Below, in pieces: positions 1 through 7,832 of a stretch of 52,453 nt of DNA. The stretch is from JAPLMI01 sp043798375. Lineage in GTDB: Bacteria > Omnitrophota > Gorgyraeia > 2-01-FULL-45-10. The notes beneath the pieces are model-generated. The model did not search any database and was not told where the DNA came from. It worked only from the letters and a program-made list of their open reading frames with translations. Position numbers and translations under genes: made by a program. The DNA is taken from positions 1 through 52,453 of the forward strand of contig JAZDOS010000015.1 of the NCBI GenBank assembly GCA_043798375.1, written 5' to 3'. Positions within the stretch are counted from its first letter, which is position 1. Every line of letters begins with the position of its first letter.

Positions 1-1
1 G

Positions 2-2035
2 TTTGGCGACGAGCTTGTCCTGGAAGGCCTATTGTCGAGGCCGCCCGCGTTAAGAAATCCAGGCCTCTTCGATTATTCAAAATATTTAGCTATAAAAAAC
101 ATATATTCCGTTTTAAAAGTAAAAGAAAATTTTTTCGTAGAGAGGATGGCCTCAGAGCCAACCTCTAAGGTTGCCTACGGCAACATTAGAGGTTGCGGAG
201 GTAATCCGATCAAGGCCGTAGCATACAAATTGCGCCGAGGCTTGCGTAAGGCGATAGACAGCCATTTTGACGGATACTACGCGAGCTTTTTGAAGGCGAT
301 ATTCATAGGCGACAGGACCGGCCTCGGCGACGATATCAAAGACGACTTCATAAAGACCGGGACCGTCCACGTACTTGCCATAAGCGGCCTTCATGTCGGC
401 TTGATAGCGGGAATAATGCTCGCCTTTTTCGGGATTTTAAGAGTTCCTAAGAGATGGAATCTTGTCCTTACGCTCATATTCCTGATATTTTATACCTTCG
501 CGGCCGGGACCAACCCTCCGATAGTAAGAGCGGTCGTGATGTTTTTCATATTTGTCATAGGTTATCTGATAAATAGGGATACGGACCTTTTAAATTCTCT
601 TTCCGCGGCGGCGCTTTTGATATTATTATGGAATCCGAAAGAGCTGCTTGATCCGGGTTTTCAGCTGTCGTTTATCTCGGTCGCCGGTATCGTCGTCTTT
701 TGTCCGGTGATAGATAGATGGTTCGGCGTCGGAAATACGCTTCCGGGCAATGCCTCCGGGAAAATCAGGCGGTACGTTCTTAAAAGCGTATCTATATCAA
801 TTGCCGCATGGCTTGCCACCTTTCCCGTAGTCGCCGCATATTTCAATATCGTCTCTCCGGCCGCCGTAATAGCGAACCTTGTCATCATCCCGAGCTTATT
901 TATTTTAACGGCCTTTTCTTCCGTGTTTTTTGTCGCTTCCCAAATCTGTCCGCTTTCCGGCGCGATGCTTTCCGGATTGATTCTCGGTATCGAGCAGTTG
1001 CTTTTTACGATAAATCATTTCCTGGCGCAAATACCGTTGTCCAATTTCAGGATACCAGCGCCCTCCGAAGCCTTTTTCATCATTTACTATGCGTTCCTGT
1101 CTTTACTGATATTGCCGGAGAGGATAGAATTGAAAAGATATAAGATTTACAAAAAACATATTTTTATCGCCCTCCTGTTATTATTAAATATTTTTGTATG
1201 GGCGCGCCCGTATCGCTCATCCGGACGGGATTTGAAGATCACATTTCTGGACGTCGGGCAGGGCGATTCCATATTTGTACAATTGCCCCAAAAAGGCAAT
1301 ATTCTTATAGATGGAGGCCCGGGCGGCGAAGAGAACAGGTTCGATACGGGCAGGTCTGTAGTCGCGCCATACCTGTGGAATTCGGCCGTATTCGAAATCG
1401 ATGCCGTGATCGTAACGCATTTCCACGAAGACCATCTCGGCGGCATAATCTATATATTGAAAAATTTCAAAGTGGGATGTGTTGTGGATAGCGGCGCCGG
1501 GGCCGGCGGCAACGAGATCTACGATGAGTATATCAGGACTTTAAGGCAAAAGAATATCCGCCGCGTAATAGTCAGGCAAGGCGATACGATAGAGATCGCG
1601 CCGGACACCGGGATATTCGTCCTGAATCCGGGAAAATATGAAGATATCGCGGATTCGAATGATAACTCTATAGCGCTGAAGTTGTTTTGTAAAAATTTTA
1701 CCTGCCTCCTGTGCGGTGACATAGAAGATAAGGCGATAGCGAGGCTTCTTTCCTGCGGAAATTTTTTAAAGTCTCGTGTTATGAAAGTCCCTCACCATGG
1801 CGGCCGCATAGAAGATGGAGTGGCGGCAAATAATTTTTTTGAAATGGTTTCTCCTGAAATTTGTATCATCAGCGTCGGCAGGATCAATAGTTATAATATG
1901 CCGTCTCAAAAAACCATTGATATCATAGCTCAATTAAAATCAAAATGTTACGACACAAAATCTTACGGGGCCATAGAAATTTCAGCTGATCGCGCCGGAT
2001 ATACCGTAAAGCCTTATTGTGAAAGAAAAAGCTAA
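2..2035 (+). CDS. comEC: ComEC/Rec2-family DNA-uptake channel, 5' truncated by the window edge
   Basis: Inner-membrane channel that takes transforming DNA into the cytoplasm. The frame is open to the left edge (FGDELVLEG... precedes the first TTG at 32), so this is a partial gene with 677 visible residues. In order: the end of the N-terminal soluble domain (NPGLFDYSKYL), the competence domain with the signature AISGLHVGLIAG and about ten hydrophobic helices, and a C-terminal metallo-beta-lactamase-like domain (FLDVGQGDSIFVQLP, then THFHEDHLGG at about nt 1415-1441). Layout and motifs are those of full ComEC. A near-perfect hairpin at 160-194 encodes about a dozen residues that look inserted between the N-terminal and competence domains. 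Family assignment is firm; whether the organism is naturally competent cannot be judged here. Confidence 0.95.
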   Translation, partial: FGDELVLEGLLSRPPALRNPGLFDYSKYLAIKNIYSVLKVKENFFVERMASEPTSKVAYGNIRGCGGNPIKAVAYKLRRGLRKAIDSHFDGYYASFLKAIFIGDRTGLGDDIKDDFIKTGTVHVLAISGLHVGLIAGIMLAFFGILRVPKRWNLVLTLIFLIFYTFAAGTNPPIVRAVVMFFIFVIGYLINRDTDLLNSLSAAALLILLWNPKELLDPGFQLSFISVAGIVVFCPVIDRWFGVGNTLPGNASGKIRRYVLKSVSISIAAWLATFPVVAAYFNIVSPAAVIANLVIIPSLFILTAFSSVFFVASQICPLSGAMLSGLILGIEQLLFTINHFLAQIPLSNFRIPAPSEAFFIIYYAFLSLLILPERIELKRYKIYKKHIFIALLLLLNIFVWARPYRSSGRDLKITFLDVGQGDSIFVQLPQKGNILIDGGPGGEENRFDTGRSVVAPYLWNSAVFEIDAVIVTHFHEDHLGGIIYILKNFKVGCVVDSGAGAGGNEIYDEYIRTLRQKNIRRVIVRQGDTIEIAPDTGIFVLNPGKYEDIADSNDNSIALKLFCKNFTCLLCGDIEDKAIARLLSCGNFLKSRVMKVPHHGGRIEDGVAANNFFEMVSPEICIISVGRINSYNMPSQKTIDIIAQLKSKCYDTKSYGAIEISADRAGYTVKPYCERKS
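160..194 (+). repeat. Palindromic element in frame within comEC
   Basis: AACCTCTAAGGTTGCC (160-175), a TAC loop, then GGCAACATTAGAGGTT (179-194). Fifteen of 16 positions pair, and C159-G195 adds one more. It is read in frame as part of ComEC (around EPTSKVAYGNIRG), in a poorly conserved linker. Resembles the idea of rickettsial in-frame palindromic elements, but the sequence is not one I recognise. Confidence 0.7.
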
Positions 2036-2052
2036 CTTTTTTATATCTTACC

Positions 2053-2081
2053 TTGACAAAATATTCTTTATATGATATAGT
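2053..2081 (+). promoter_or_regulatory. Sigma-70 promoter for the PilZ gene
   Basis: TTGACA (2053-2058), 17-bp spacer, TATAGT (2076-2081). Predicted start near 2088, giving a leader of about 50 nt with AAGGAG at 2121-2126. Confidence 0.75.
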
Positions 2082-2139
2082 TTTGCTAATTGAAGAACTG
2101 AATGATATAAATAATATATTAAGGAGTGGTGTATCTTAA

Positions 2140-2505
2140 GTGGAAGACTTTAATGTGACAGAAGACAAGAGAAGATACAAGAGGGCGGAGTCTAGGCTCC
2201 CCGTTGAATATAAGGATTTGAGAAAGTCGGGCGTGTTTCCGCGCGGTTCTCTGACCAAAAATATCAGCGAGGGCGGAATCTGTTTTCAGTCGAACGAATT
2301 CTTGTCGCTTGCCTGCCGTCTTGTCGTCGAAATAACGCTTCCGAATGTGCCCAAGCCGATAAAAGCGATATCGAAGATCGCGTGGATCAGGCGCCTGCCG
2401 TCAAGCGATCTGTATGAGCTCGGGAATCAATTTCTCGAGATGGCCAAAGAAGACAGGGCCCACGTCGTAGATTTCATAAGCAAAGTTTTAAATCCAGCCA
2501 CCTGA
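2140..2505 (+). CDS. PilZ-domain c-di-GMP-binding protein
   Basis: Single-domain PilZ protein of 121 residues, a cytoplasmic c-di-GMP receptor. Both ligand motifs are visible: RxxxR at R11-R15 (RRYKR) and N/DxSxxG at N41-G46 (NISEGG). The GTG start at 2140 follows AAGGAG at 2121-2126 by 13 nt, rather long but the only good choice in frame. It has its own promoter and is followed by another promoter, so it is probably monocistronic. The GGDEF/HD-GYP enzyme at 21206 could make or destroy its ligand. The output partner is unknown. Confidence 0.88.
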   Translation: MEDFNVTEDKRRYKRAESRLPVEYKDLRKSGVFPRGSLTKNISEGGICFQSNEFLSLACRLVVEITLPNVPKPIKAISKIAWIRRLPSSDLYELGNQFLEMAKEDRAHVVDFISKVLNPAT

Positions 2506-2540
2506 AATTCCAAAATCAAATCCCCCTGAAAGCGTCTTAA

Positions 2541-2562
2541 TTAAAATAGAGTTAAAATAGAG
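2541..2562 (+). repeat. 11-bp tandem repeat upstream of the TPR-gene promoter
   Basis: TTAAAATAGAG occurs twice in direct tandem (2541-2551 and 2552-2562) and ends 6 bp before the -35 box. AT-rich and in UP-element position; a protein-binding role is possible but unsupported. Confidence 0.55.
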
Positions 2563-2568
2563 TTTCTT

Positions 2569-2598
2569 TTGACTAGTATATTTATTACGTGGTATAAT
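2569..2598 (+). promoter_or_regulatory. Sigma-70 promoter, predicted leaderless transcript
   Basis: TTGACT (2569-2574), 18-bp spacer, TATAAT (2593-2598). The ATG of the next gene is at 2607, only 8 nt past the -10 box, so transcription should begin at or within a base or two of the start codon. No Shine-Dalgarno precedes the ATG. Confidence 0.75.
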
Positions 2599-2606
2599 AC
2601 GCCATT

Positions 2607-4421
2607 ATGCAAAAGAGAATTATAATAATAATTGCCGCGGCTGCTCTCATATCTTTCATCGCGCTCGAGAGAGCTTCGGCATATTGGATATGGACCCCCG
2701 AAACAAAGAAATTTGTAAATCCGAAACATGCGGTGAAGGACAGCCCGAAAGAACAGTTCGAGTGGGCCATGAGTTTTTACCAGGCAAAGGATTATCAGAA
2801 AGCCGCTCAGGAATTCGAAAAATTGACCAAACAGTACGAATATTCCGAGTATGCCTCCAAGGCGCAGTATTACGTTGGGTTATGCTATGAGAATCTGAAT
2901 AAGCTGTATTTCGCGTTTCAGAACTATCAGAAGGCGATAGATAACTTCCCTCATATAGAGAACATGGAAGAGATCATAGCGAGGGAATTCAACATAGCCA
3001 ATATGTATGAGGATAAGGCCAGCCCGAAAATACTCGGGACCGACATCATGACTTCTACCGACAGAGCTGTCGAGATATATAAAAAGGTGGTCGATAACGC
3101 GCCGTTCGGAAGGCTGGCGGACGAATCCCAATTCCGGATGGGACAGGCTTTCAAGAAGGCAGATCGGTTCGATGAGGCGATCCCGGCCTTCCAGAAGATA
3201 TTGGACGATTATCCCAATTCACGATTCACCGATAAGGTAAAGTTCGAAGTCGCCGACTGCGCGTACAAGGCCAGCCTTAAGCCCGCGTATGATATCGAGT
3301 CGACCGATAAGGCCATAAAGGCGTTTGAGGATTTCAGCCAGACAAATAGAGACGAAAAGCTGTCCGGAGAAGCCGATAAGACGATACAGCGCCTGAAGGA
3401 CAAGGCCGCGGAGAAGTCGCTGGCAACCGCCCAGTTCTACGAGAGCCAGAGGCATTACGAGAGCGCTATAATATATTATAAGGATGTAGTGGACAGGTTT
3501 CCCGACAGTTCTCTGGCTGTAAAAGCAAGGGCCAGGATAGAAGAGTTGGGGGATAGAGGAAGAAAAAACGTTCCCGGCGGCGCAGGGAAAGAAGGCGAAA
3601 AGAAGAGCTGGCAGTTTTTCAAATTTACCAAGCCCGCGAAGAAAGAGAAGCCCGGGGATGCGTCCGCTCCAAAGCCGGAAACCCCGAAGAAAGACTGGTG
3701 GAATCCTCTTAAGTTTAAAAGTAAGCCAAAAAAGGAAAAATTTGTCCAGCCAGCCGCCACCGGCGCTAAGGAAAAGAAGGGCTGGGCCCCTTTAAGCTTC
3801 ACAAAAAAGCAAAAACCGCCCGAACCTGAACCTGCAGCGGTTAAGGAAGAAGCGGAAACCCGGTCAACAGAAACCGGGTCCGTAGAGGAAACGCCTGTCA
3901 GGCTTGAGGCGACACTGTTAGAAACAGAAACGGCTGAAGTAAAACCGGCGGAAGAGGAAACAAGCTCTGAGCCGACGGTTGAACAGAAAGAGGAAGAAAC
4001 CGCTTCCACGGAAACCGTCGCTATCCAGAAAATTGTTACCACGGAGGAAAAATTTGTCCAGCCAGCCGGCGCCGGCGCCAAGAAAAAGAAGGGCTGGGCC
4101 CCTTTAAGCTTCACAAAAAAGCAGAAACAATCCAAACCAGCCGTAGTTAAAGAAGAAACGAAAACCTCAAAAAAAGGGTGGAAGCCTTTCGGCTTTACCA
4201 AGCCCGCGAAGAAAGAGAAGCCCGGGGATGCGTCCGCTCCAAAGCCGGAAACCCGGTCAATAGAAACCGGGTCCGTAGAAGAAATGTCTATCCAGGCCGA
4301 TGTGACGCCGCCAGAAACAGAAACGGCTGAAGTAAGACCGGCGAAAGAGGAGATGGGGGCGGTTACCGATCAGGAAACCGTTATTATACAGGACGACGTT
4401 GTTATACGAAAATCTCCGTAA
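2607..4421 (+). CDS. Secreted TPR protein, BamD/YfiO-like, with Lys-rich repetitive C-terminus
   Basis: 604 residues. An N-terminal signal peptide (MQKRIIIIIAAAALISFIAL...ASA) is followed by TPR repeats (about residues 48-310: EQFEWAMSFYQAKDYQKAA, AQYYVGLCYENL, SQFRMGQAFKKADRFDEAI, AQFYESQRHYESAIIYYKDV). This is the fold of BamD/YfiO outer-membrane assembly proteins, although I see no lipobox cysteine. From about residue 330 the protein is low-complexity, Lys/Pro/Glu-rich, with five copies of a KKxWxPxxF-like motif (KKSWQFFKF, KKDWWNPLKF, KKGWAPLSF twice, KKGWKPFGF). The DNA of this tail is internally duplicated. Start fixed by the signal peptide and promoter. lptE follows 14 nt downstream, supporting an envelope-assembly role. 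BamD identity is probable rather than proven. Confidence 0.8.
   Translation: MQKRIIIIIAAAALISFIALERASAYWIWTPETKKFVNPKHAVKDSPKEQFEWAMSFYQAKDYQKAAQEFEKLTKQYEYSEYASKAQYYVGLCYENLNKLYFAFQNYQKAIDNFPHIENMEEIIAREFNIANMYEDKASPKILGTDIMTSTDRAVEIYKKVVDNAPFGRLADESQFRMGQAFKKADRFDEAIPAFQKILDDYPNSRFTDKVKFEVADCAYKASLKPAYDIESTDKAIKAFEDFSQTNRDEKLSGEADKTIQRLKDKAAEKSLATAQFYESQRHYESAIIYYKDVVDRFPDSSLAVKARARIEELGDRGRKNVPGGAGKEGEKKSWQFFKFTKPAKKEKPGDASAPKPETPKKDWWNPLKFKSKPKKEKFVQPAATGAKEKKGWAPLSFTKKQKPPEPEPAAVKEEAETRSTETGSVEETPVRLEATLLETETAEVKPAEEETSSEPTVEQKEEETASTETVAIQKIVTTEEKFVQPAGAGAKKKKGWAPLSFTKKQKQSKPAVVKEETKTSKKGWKPFGFTKPAKKEKPGDASAPKPETRSIETGSVEEMSIQADVTPPETETAEVRPAKEEMGAVTDQETVIIQDDVVIRKSP
3627..4252 (+). repeat. 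Internal DNA duplication in the TPR gene tail
   Basis: The segment at 3627-3683 (encoding TKPAKKEKPGDASAPKPET) recurs identically at 4196-4252. A roughly 80-bp segment at 3737-3815 (KFVQPA...KKGWAPLSFTKKQK) recurs with few changes at 4048-4127. The near identity at DNA level suggests recent expansion or gene conversion. Confidence 0.8.
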
Positions 4422-4435
4422 AAACAAAGGGTGGG

Positions 4436-4978
4436 ATGATGAAGAGACTAAGCCTTGTATTTTTTATATCGATTCTTTTGTTCGTATCCGGCTGTGGATA
4501 TACGACCCATTCGCTTCTTCCTTCCGATTTCAAGAGTATTCGCGTAGATAATTTCAAGAATGAGATAAGAATAACGGCCGAGCAGTCTGACCAGAGGATG
4601 TACGTTGGCTACAGGCCCGGAATGGAGATAGAGCTTACAAAGGCCGTGATAGACGCTTATCTTATGGACGGCAACCTTAAAATAGCGAGGGAATCGAACG
4701 CGGATATAATATTGACAGGAGCTCTTACGGATTTTAAAAGAAACGCCTTAAGATATGACGCCAACGATAATGTGGAAGAGTATAGAATTGAGCTCATCGT
4801 GAATATAGAGCTTGAAAACGCCAGGACAGGCGCGCTTGTGTGGAAGGAAACCGGGTTTGCCGGAGAAACGACATACAGGACCTCCGGAAGCCTCGCGAAG
4901 AGCGAAAACGCCGCGATAAGGGCCGCGATCGCGGACCTGGCCAGGCGGATAGTCGAAAGAACAGTAGAGGCATGGTAA
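4436..4978 (+). CDS. lptE: LPS-assembly lipoprotein LptE
   Basis: 180-residue lipoprotein. Hydrophobic signal MMKRLSLVFFISILLFVSGC with lipobox VSGC at residues 17-20, followed by GYTTHSLLPSDFKSIRVDNFKN, typical of LptE (GCGYxxxxxLPxxIKxIxVxxFxN). In the family LptE plugs the LptD barrel that inserts lipopolysaccharide into the outer leaflet of the outer membrane. The gene overlaps holA by 7 nt; lptE-holA is a common order in Gram-negatives and supports the call. It implies an LPS-type outer membrane, although lptD is not in the window. Confidence 0.85.
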   Translation: MMKRLSLVFFISILLFVSGCGYTTHSLLPSDFKSIRVDNFKNEIRITAEQSDQRMYVGYRPGMEIELTKAVIDAYLMDGNLKIARESNADIILTGALTDFKRNALRYDANDNVEEYRIELIVNIELENARTGALVWKETGFAGETTYRTSGSLAKSENAAIRAAIADLARRIVERTVEAW

Positions 4979-5949
4979 GCCCGAGACCTTCTGTCCACCT
5001 GTTTGTCGGAGATAACGAATATCTCAAAGAGAAAGCCATAGCCGATTTAAAGTCAGCCATTCTTAAAGACTCTTCCGGCAATGATTTGGATTATAAGGTG
5101 TTTCGCGGCGGCGAAGCGGATTTCAGGGAAGTTCTGGACTCGGTTGCCACCATTCCGTTTTTATCCGCAAAAAAGCTCGTTGTTATAAAGAATATAGAAG
5201 ATTTAGACGACCCGGACCTTGGGCGCCTCATAGCCTGCATAAAGAAATCTTTAAAAACGACTGTGGTTGTTTTGGACGCGAAAAGCGACTCCGTGGTTAG
5301 CGTTTACGGAGAACTGGCGGGCCTTGCCAGTATTAAAAGATTTGACGGGATGACCGATGCCGAATTTCACGGCTGGGTAAAGAAGTTCGTTCAAGTCAAA
5401 ACGGCTTCCGGGAAGAAGATAGAAGACGACGCCGTAAGCCAGCTGAAGGACCTGCACGGGAATAACCTCACGGCCCTTTCCGGGGAGATAGAAAAGCTGA
5501 TCGCTTTTACCGGCGAAAGGAGTTTAATTACGCTCGCGGACGTAGAGAAGATAGCCGCGAGAAGCGCATTCTCTTCGGCTTTTGATCTCACGCGCGCCAT
5601 AGAGAACAATAATCCGGACTTTGCCTTGTCTATAGCCTCTGATCTGACGGCCGCAGGCAGGAAGCATCATGAGATAATCGGGCTATTGTGCTGGCACTTA
5701 AGAAGGATTTTAAGGGCGAAGACGCTTCAGGCTAAAGGCGAGCCCGATTCCCGCGTTGCTAATATACTGAAGATAGGGCGGCGCTACCAGGATAATTTCT
5801 TCAAACAGGCAAACGCTATAGGGATTAAAGAAGCGAGGGAAAAGCTTAAAATTCTTTTAGAAGCGGATCTCGATATTAAAAGGTCCAGGCTTGATCCCAC
5901 GCTTATCCTGGAATTCGTTATAATGAAATTATGTCTTGGGGCCGGATGA
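4972..5949 (+). CDS. holA: DNA polymerase III delta subunit
   Basis: Delta subunit of the clamp loader, which opens the sliding clamp. The protein begins MVSPRPSVHLFVGDNEYLKEKA, the usual HolA start, at the ATG overlapping the last codon and stop of lptE (325 residues; the family is about 330-345). Recognisable landmarks: FLSAKKLVVIKNIEDL, the AAA-like lid region (DAVSQLKDLHGNNLTALSGEIEKL) and the C-terminal collar helices (HHEIIGLLCWHLRRILRAK). The frame extends further upstream inside lptE, but a longer start would not match the family. Confidence 0.93.
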   Translation: MVSPRPSVHLFVGDNEYLKEKAIADLKSAILKDSSGNDLDYKVFRGGEADFREVLDSVATIPFLSAKKLVVIKNIEDLDDPDLGRLIACIKKSLKTTVVVLDAKSDSVVSVYGELAGLASIKRFDGMTDAEFHGWVKKFVQVKTASGKKIEDDAVSQLKDLHGNNLTALSGEIEKLIAFTGERSLITLADVEKIAARSAFSSAFDLTRAIENNNPDFALSIASDLTAAGRKHHEIIGLLCWHLRRILRAKTLQAKGEPDSRVANILKIGRRYQDNFFKQANAIGIKEAREKLKILLEADLDIKRSRLDPTLILEFVIMKLCLGAG

Positions 5950-5983
5950 GTCCCGTTAGAAATTGCATTTCTAACGGGATGAG
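5946..5983. repeat. ATGAG-flanked CCCGTTAGA hairpin at the holA/rpsT junction
   Basis: A perfect 12-bp stem (CCCGTTAGAAAT 5952-5963 / ATTTCTAACGGG 5967-5978) with a TGC loop, flanked on both sides by ATGAG (5946-5950 and 5979-5983). Termini and flanks match the 77-bp elements at 40065 and 40633, so this is a short form of the same family. It contains the rpsT stop codon and follows the holA stop. No T-run follows on either strand, so it is not a classical terminator. Confidence 0.8.
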
Positions 5984-6231
5984 AGCTTCTTCATAAGGCG
6001 GGATATTTTTCTTGAAGCGCTGTTATTTTTAATTACCCCTCTTGAGGCGGCTCTATCTATTTTTGACACAAGTTCCGATAATGCCTTTTTGGCTTCATCC
6101 GTCTTCTTATTGGACAGGAGGCTTTCGAAGGTCTTTGTAAGCGTCTTCAGCTCAGACTTCGTGGTGATATTGGCAAAATGCCTCTTTTTTGCTTTTCTTA
6201 AGTCCTTATATGCGGCTTTTTTTATAGGCAA
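5971..6231 (-). CDS. rpsT: Small-subunit ribosomal protein bS20
   Basis: 86-residue basic protein MPIKKAAYKDLRKAKKRHFANITTK..., typical of S20, a primary 16S rRNA-binding protein of the 30S subunit. Start is TTG at 6231, preceded on the minus strand by a strong AAGGAGG (6238-6244) 6 nt upstream. Non-AUG starts are common for rpsT. It is monocistronic with its own promoter and is placed between holA and murJ, a frequent neighbourhood. The stop lies within the hairpin at 5952-5978. Confidence 0.93.
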   Translation of the reverse strand: MPIKKAAYKDLRKAKKRHFANITTKSELKTLTKTFESLLSNKKTDEAKKALSELVSKIDRAASRGVIKNNSASRKISRLMKKLSSR

Positions 6232-6260
6232 TTCTAATCCTCCTTAATTGAAGTGCGCCA

Positions 6261-6289
6261 ATTATAGCAAAAAAATTATTCACGGTCAA
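6261..6289 (-). promoter_or_regulatory. Sigma-70 promoter of rpsT
   Basis: Reading the minus strand: TTGACC (6289-6284), 17-bp spacer, TATAAT (6266-6261). Predicted start near 6254, giving a leader of about 23 nt that holds the AAGGAGG. Confidence 0.8.
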
Positions 6290-6299
6290 GGGTTTTTAT

Positions 6300-7832
6300 A
6301 TGAGCAAAACCAAACTGATAAAATCTACGGGTGTTATAGGCGTAGCGACCGGTTTAAGCAGGATACTGGGCTTCATCAGGGATATTGTGATAGCCAATTT
6401 TTTCGGCACCGCGATGTACGCGCAGGCATTTGTGGTGGCGTTCAGGATCCCGAATCTCATGAGGGACCTCGTAGGCGAGGGGGCCACGAATGCCGCCATC
6501 GTGCCGGTTCTTACGGAAGAGCTTGCGAAAAAGGGAAAGAGCGATTTTTTTAAACTTGCCCAGGTAGTGCTCAATATCCTTCTCGTTGTTCTCGCGGTCC
6601 TGACGGTTTTAGGAATACTGTTTTCTCCTCTCATAATCAGGCTGATAGCGCCGGGTTTCTCGGCCGATCAGGAGAAATTCCAGATCACGGTCACCCTGAC
6701 GAGATTCTTATTCCCGTTTTTGATATTGGTCGGCCTTTGGGCGTACGCGATGGGGCTATTGAATTCGCTTGGCAAATTCGCCAGCCCCGCTTTCGGGCCG
6801 TGCCTGTTGAATATTTCTATCATACTATGCGCTATGTGGTTCGGGGAGAACGTCTTCGGCCTTGCGGCAGGCGTCCTGGCGGGCGGGGCGCTGCAGCTTT
6901 TTATACAGATCCCGCCCCTTGTTTTGAGCGGATGGCGGCCCGCGTTTACGCGGGAATTCAGCCATCCGAAAGCTAAAAAAATCGGCGTTCTTCTCGTTCC
7001 GCGGGCGATAGGCGCGTGCGTCTATCAGATAAATGTTTTTGTAAGCACGATCCTCGCTTCGCTGTCCAGTATAGTAGGAGACGGGGCTGTAGCGGCTTTA
7101 TACTACGCGAACAGGGTCTGGCAGCTTCCCCTGGCGATATTCGGGATCGCGCTCGCCCAGGCGGCGCTCCCGGCCATGTCAAGGCATGTAGCATTGAACG
7201 ACATGGCCAAATTAAAAGATACCCTCTCCTTTTCCTTGAAGATATTATTTTTTATATTGATACCGTCAAGCATAGGCCTTATGGTTTTAAGCGTTCCGAT
7301 CACCAGAGTTTTGTTCGAGAGGGGCGCGTTTACAGCATATTCCACAGGGATTACCTCAAGCGCGCTATTCTTTTACGCTATAGGGCTCGTCGCGTGCGGC
7401 GGCATCAAAGTCCTGGTAAGCGCATTTTATTCCATGCACGATACCCTGACGCCGGTAAAGATAGCCGCGGCATCGCTTGTTTTGAATATAGCGCTGAATT
7501 TGTTTTTGATGGGGCCGCTCAAGGTGGGGGGGCTGGCCCTGGCCACATCGATAGCGGCGGTTTTTAATTTTACAGCGCTCTATATTATGTTAAAGAAGCG
7601 GCTGGGCGATTTCGGGACTAATTTAATCCTCATTTCGTTTTTAAAAGTCAGCCTGGCCGGCCTTGTCATGGCGCTCGCTCTAAAAGCATCCCTCGCGTAT
7701 TTTCCGGATCAAAATGCAGCCGTACTTTTAGGCGATATATCGGTCGGCATCGCGGTCTTCATGGCAGCCTGCTATCTCTTTAAGGTTAATGAGCTTAAGG
7801 AATTTCTGGTATGGATTACAAGGAAAAGATAA
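6300..7832 (+). CDS. murJ: Lipid II flippase MurJ (MviN)
   Basis: 510-residue polytopic inner-membrane protein of the MOP superfamily that flips lipid II for peptidoglycan synthesis. Signature N-terminus: STGVIGVATGLSRILGFIRDIVIANFFGTAMYAQAFVVAFRIPNLMRDLVGEGATNAAIVPVL. About 14 hydrophobic segments follow, and the length matches the family. Start ATG at 6300 with a weak AAGGG 8 nt upstream. It overlaps uvrC by 22 nt. Placement next to rpsT is usual. Confidence 0.95.
   Translation: MSKTKLIKSTGVIGVATGLSRILGFIRDIVIANFFGTAMYAQAFVVAFRIPNLMRDLVGEGATNAAIVPVLTEELAKKGKSDFFKLAQVVLNILLVVLAVLTVLGILFSPLIIRLIAPGFSADQEKFQITVTLTRFLFPFLILVGLWAYAMGLLNSLGKFASPAFGPCLLNISIILCAMWFGENVFGLAAGVLAGGALQLFIQIPPLVLSGWRPAFTREFSHPKAKKIGVLLVPRAIGACVYQINVFVSTILASLSSIVGDGAVAALYYANRVWQLPLAIFGIALAQAALPAMSRHVALNDMAKLKDTLSFSLKILFFILIPSSIGLMVLSVPITRVLFERGAFTAYSTGITSSALFFYAIGLVACGGIKVLVSAFYSMHDTLTPVKIAAASLVLNIALNLFLMGPLKVGGLALATSIAAVFNFTALYIMLKKRLGDFGTNLILISFLKVSLAGLVMALALKASLAYFPDQNAAVLLGDISVGIAVFMAACYLFKVNELKEFLVWITRKR

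Noticed and set aside
3476..4201. 241-residue minus-strand frame opposite the TPR gene tail
   Set aside because: It is the antisense of the Lys/Glu-rich repeats; the composition (Ser/Phe/Ala-rich) is a mirror artefact, and there is no promoter or RBS.
5952..5978. Bidirectional terminator between holA and rpsT
   Set aside because: The stem is strong, but neither side has a T-run, and the same ends and flanks occur in the 77-bp elements elsewhere, so it is a repeat first.
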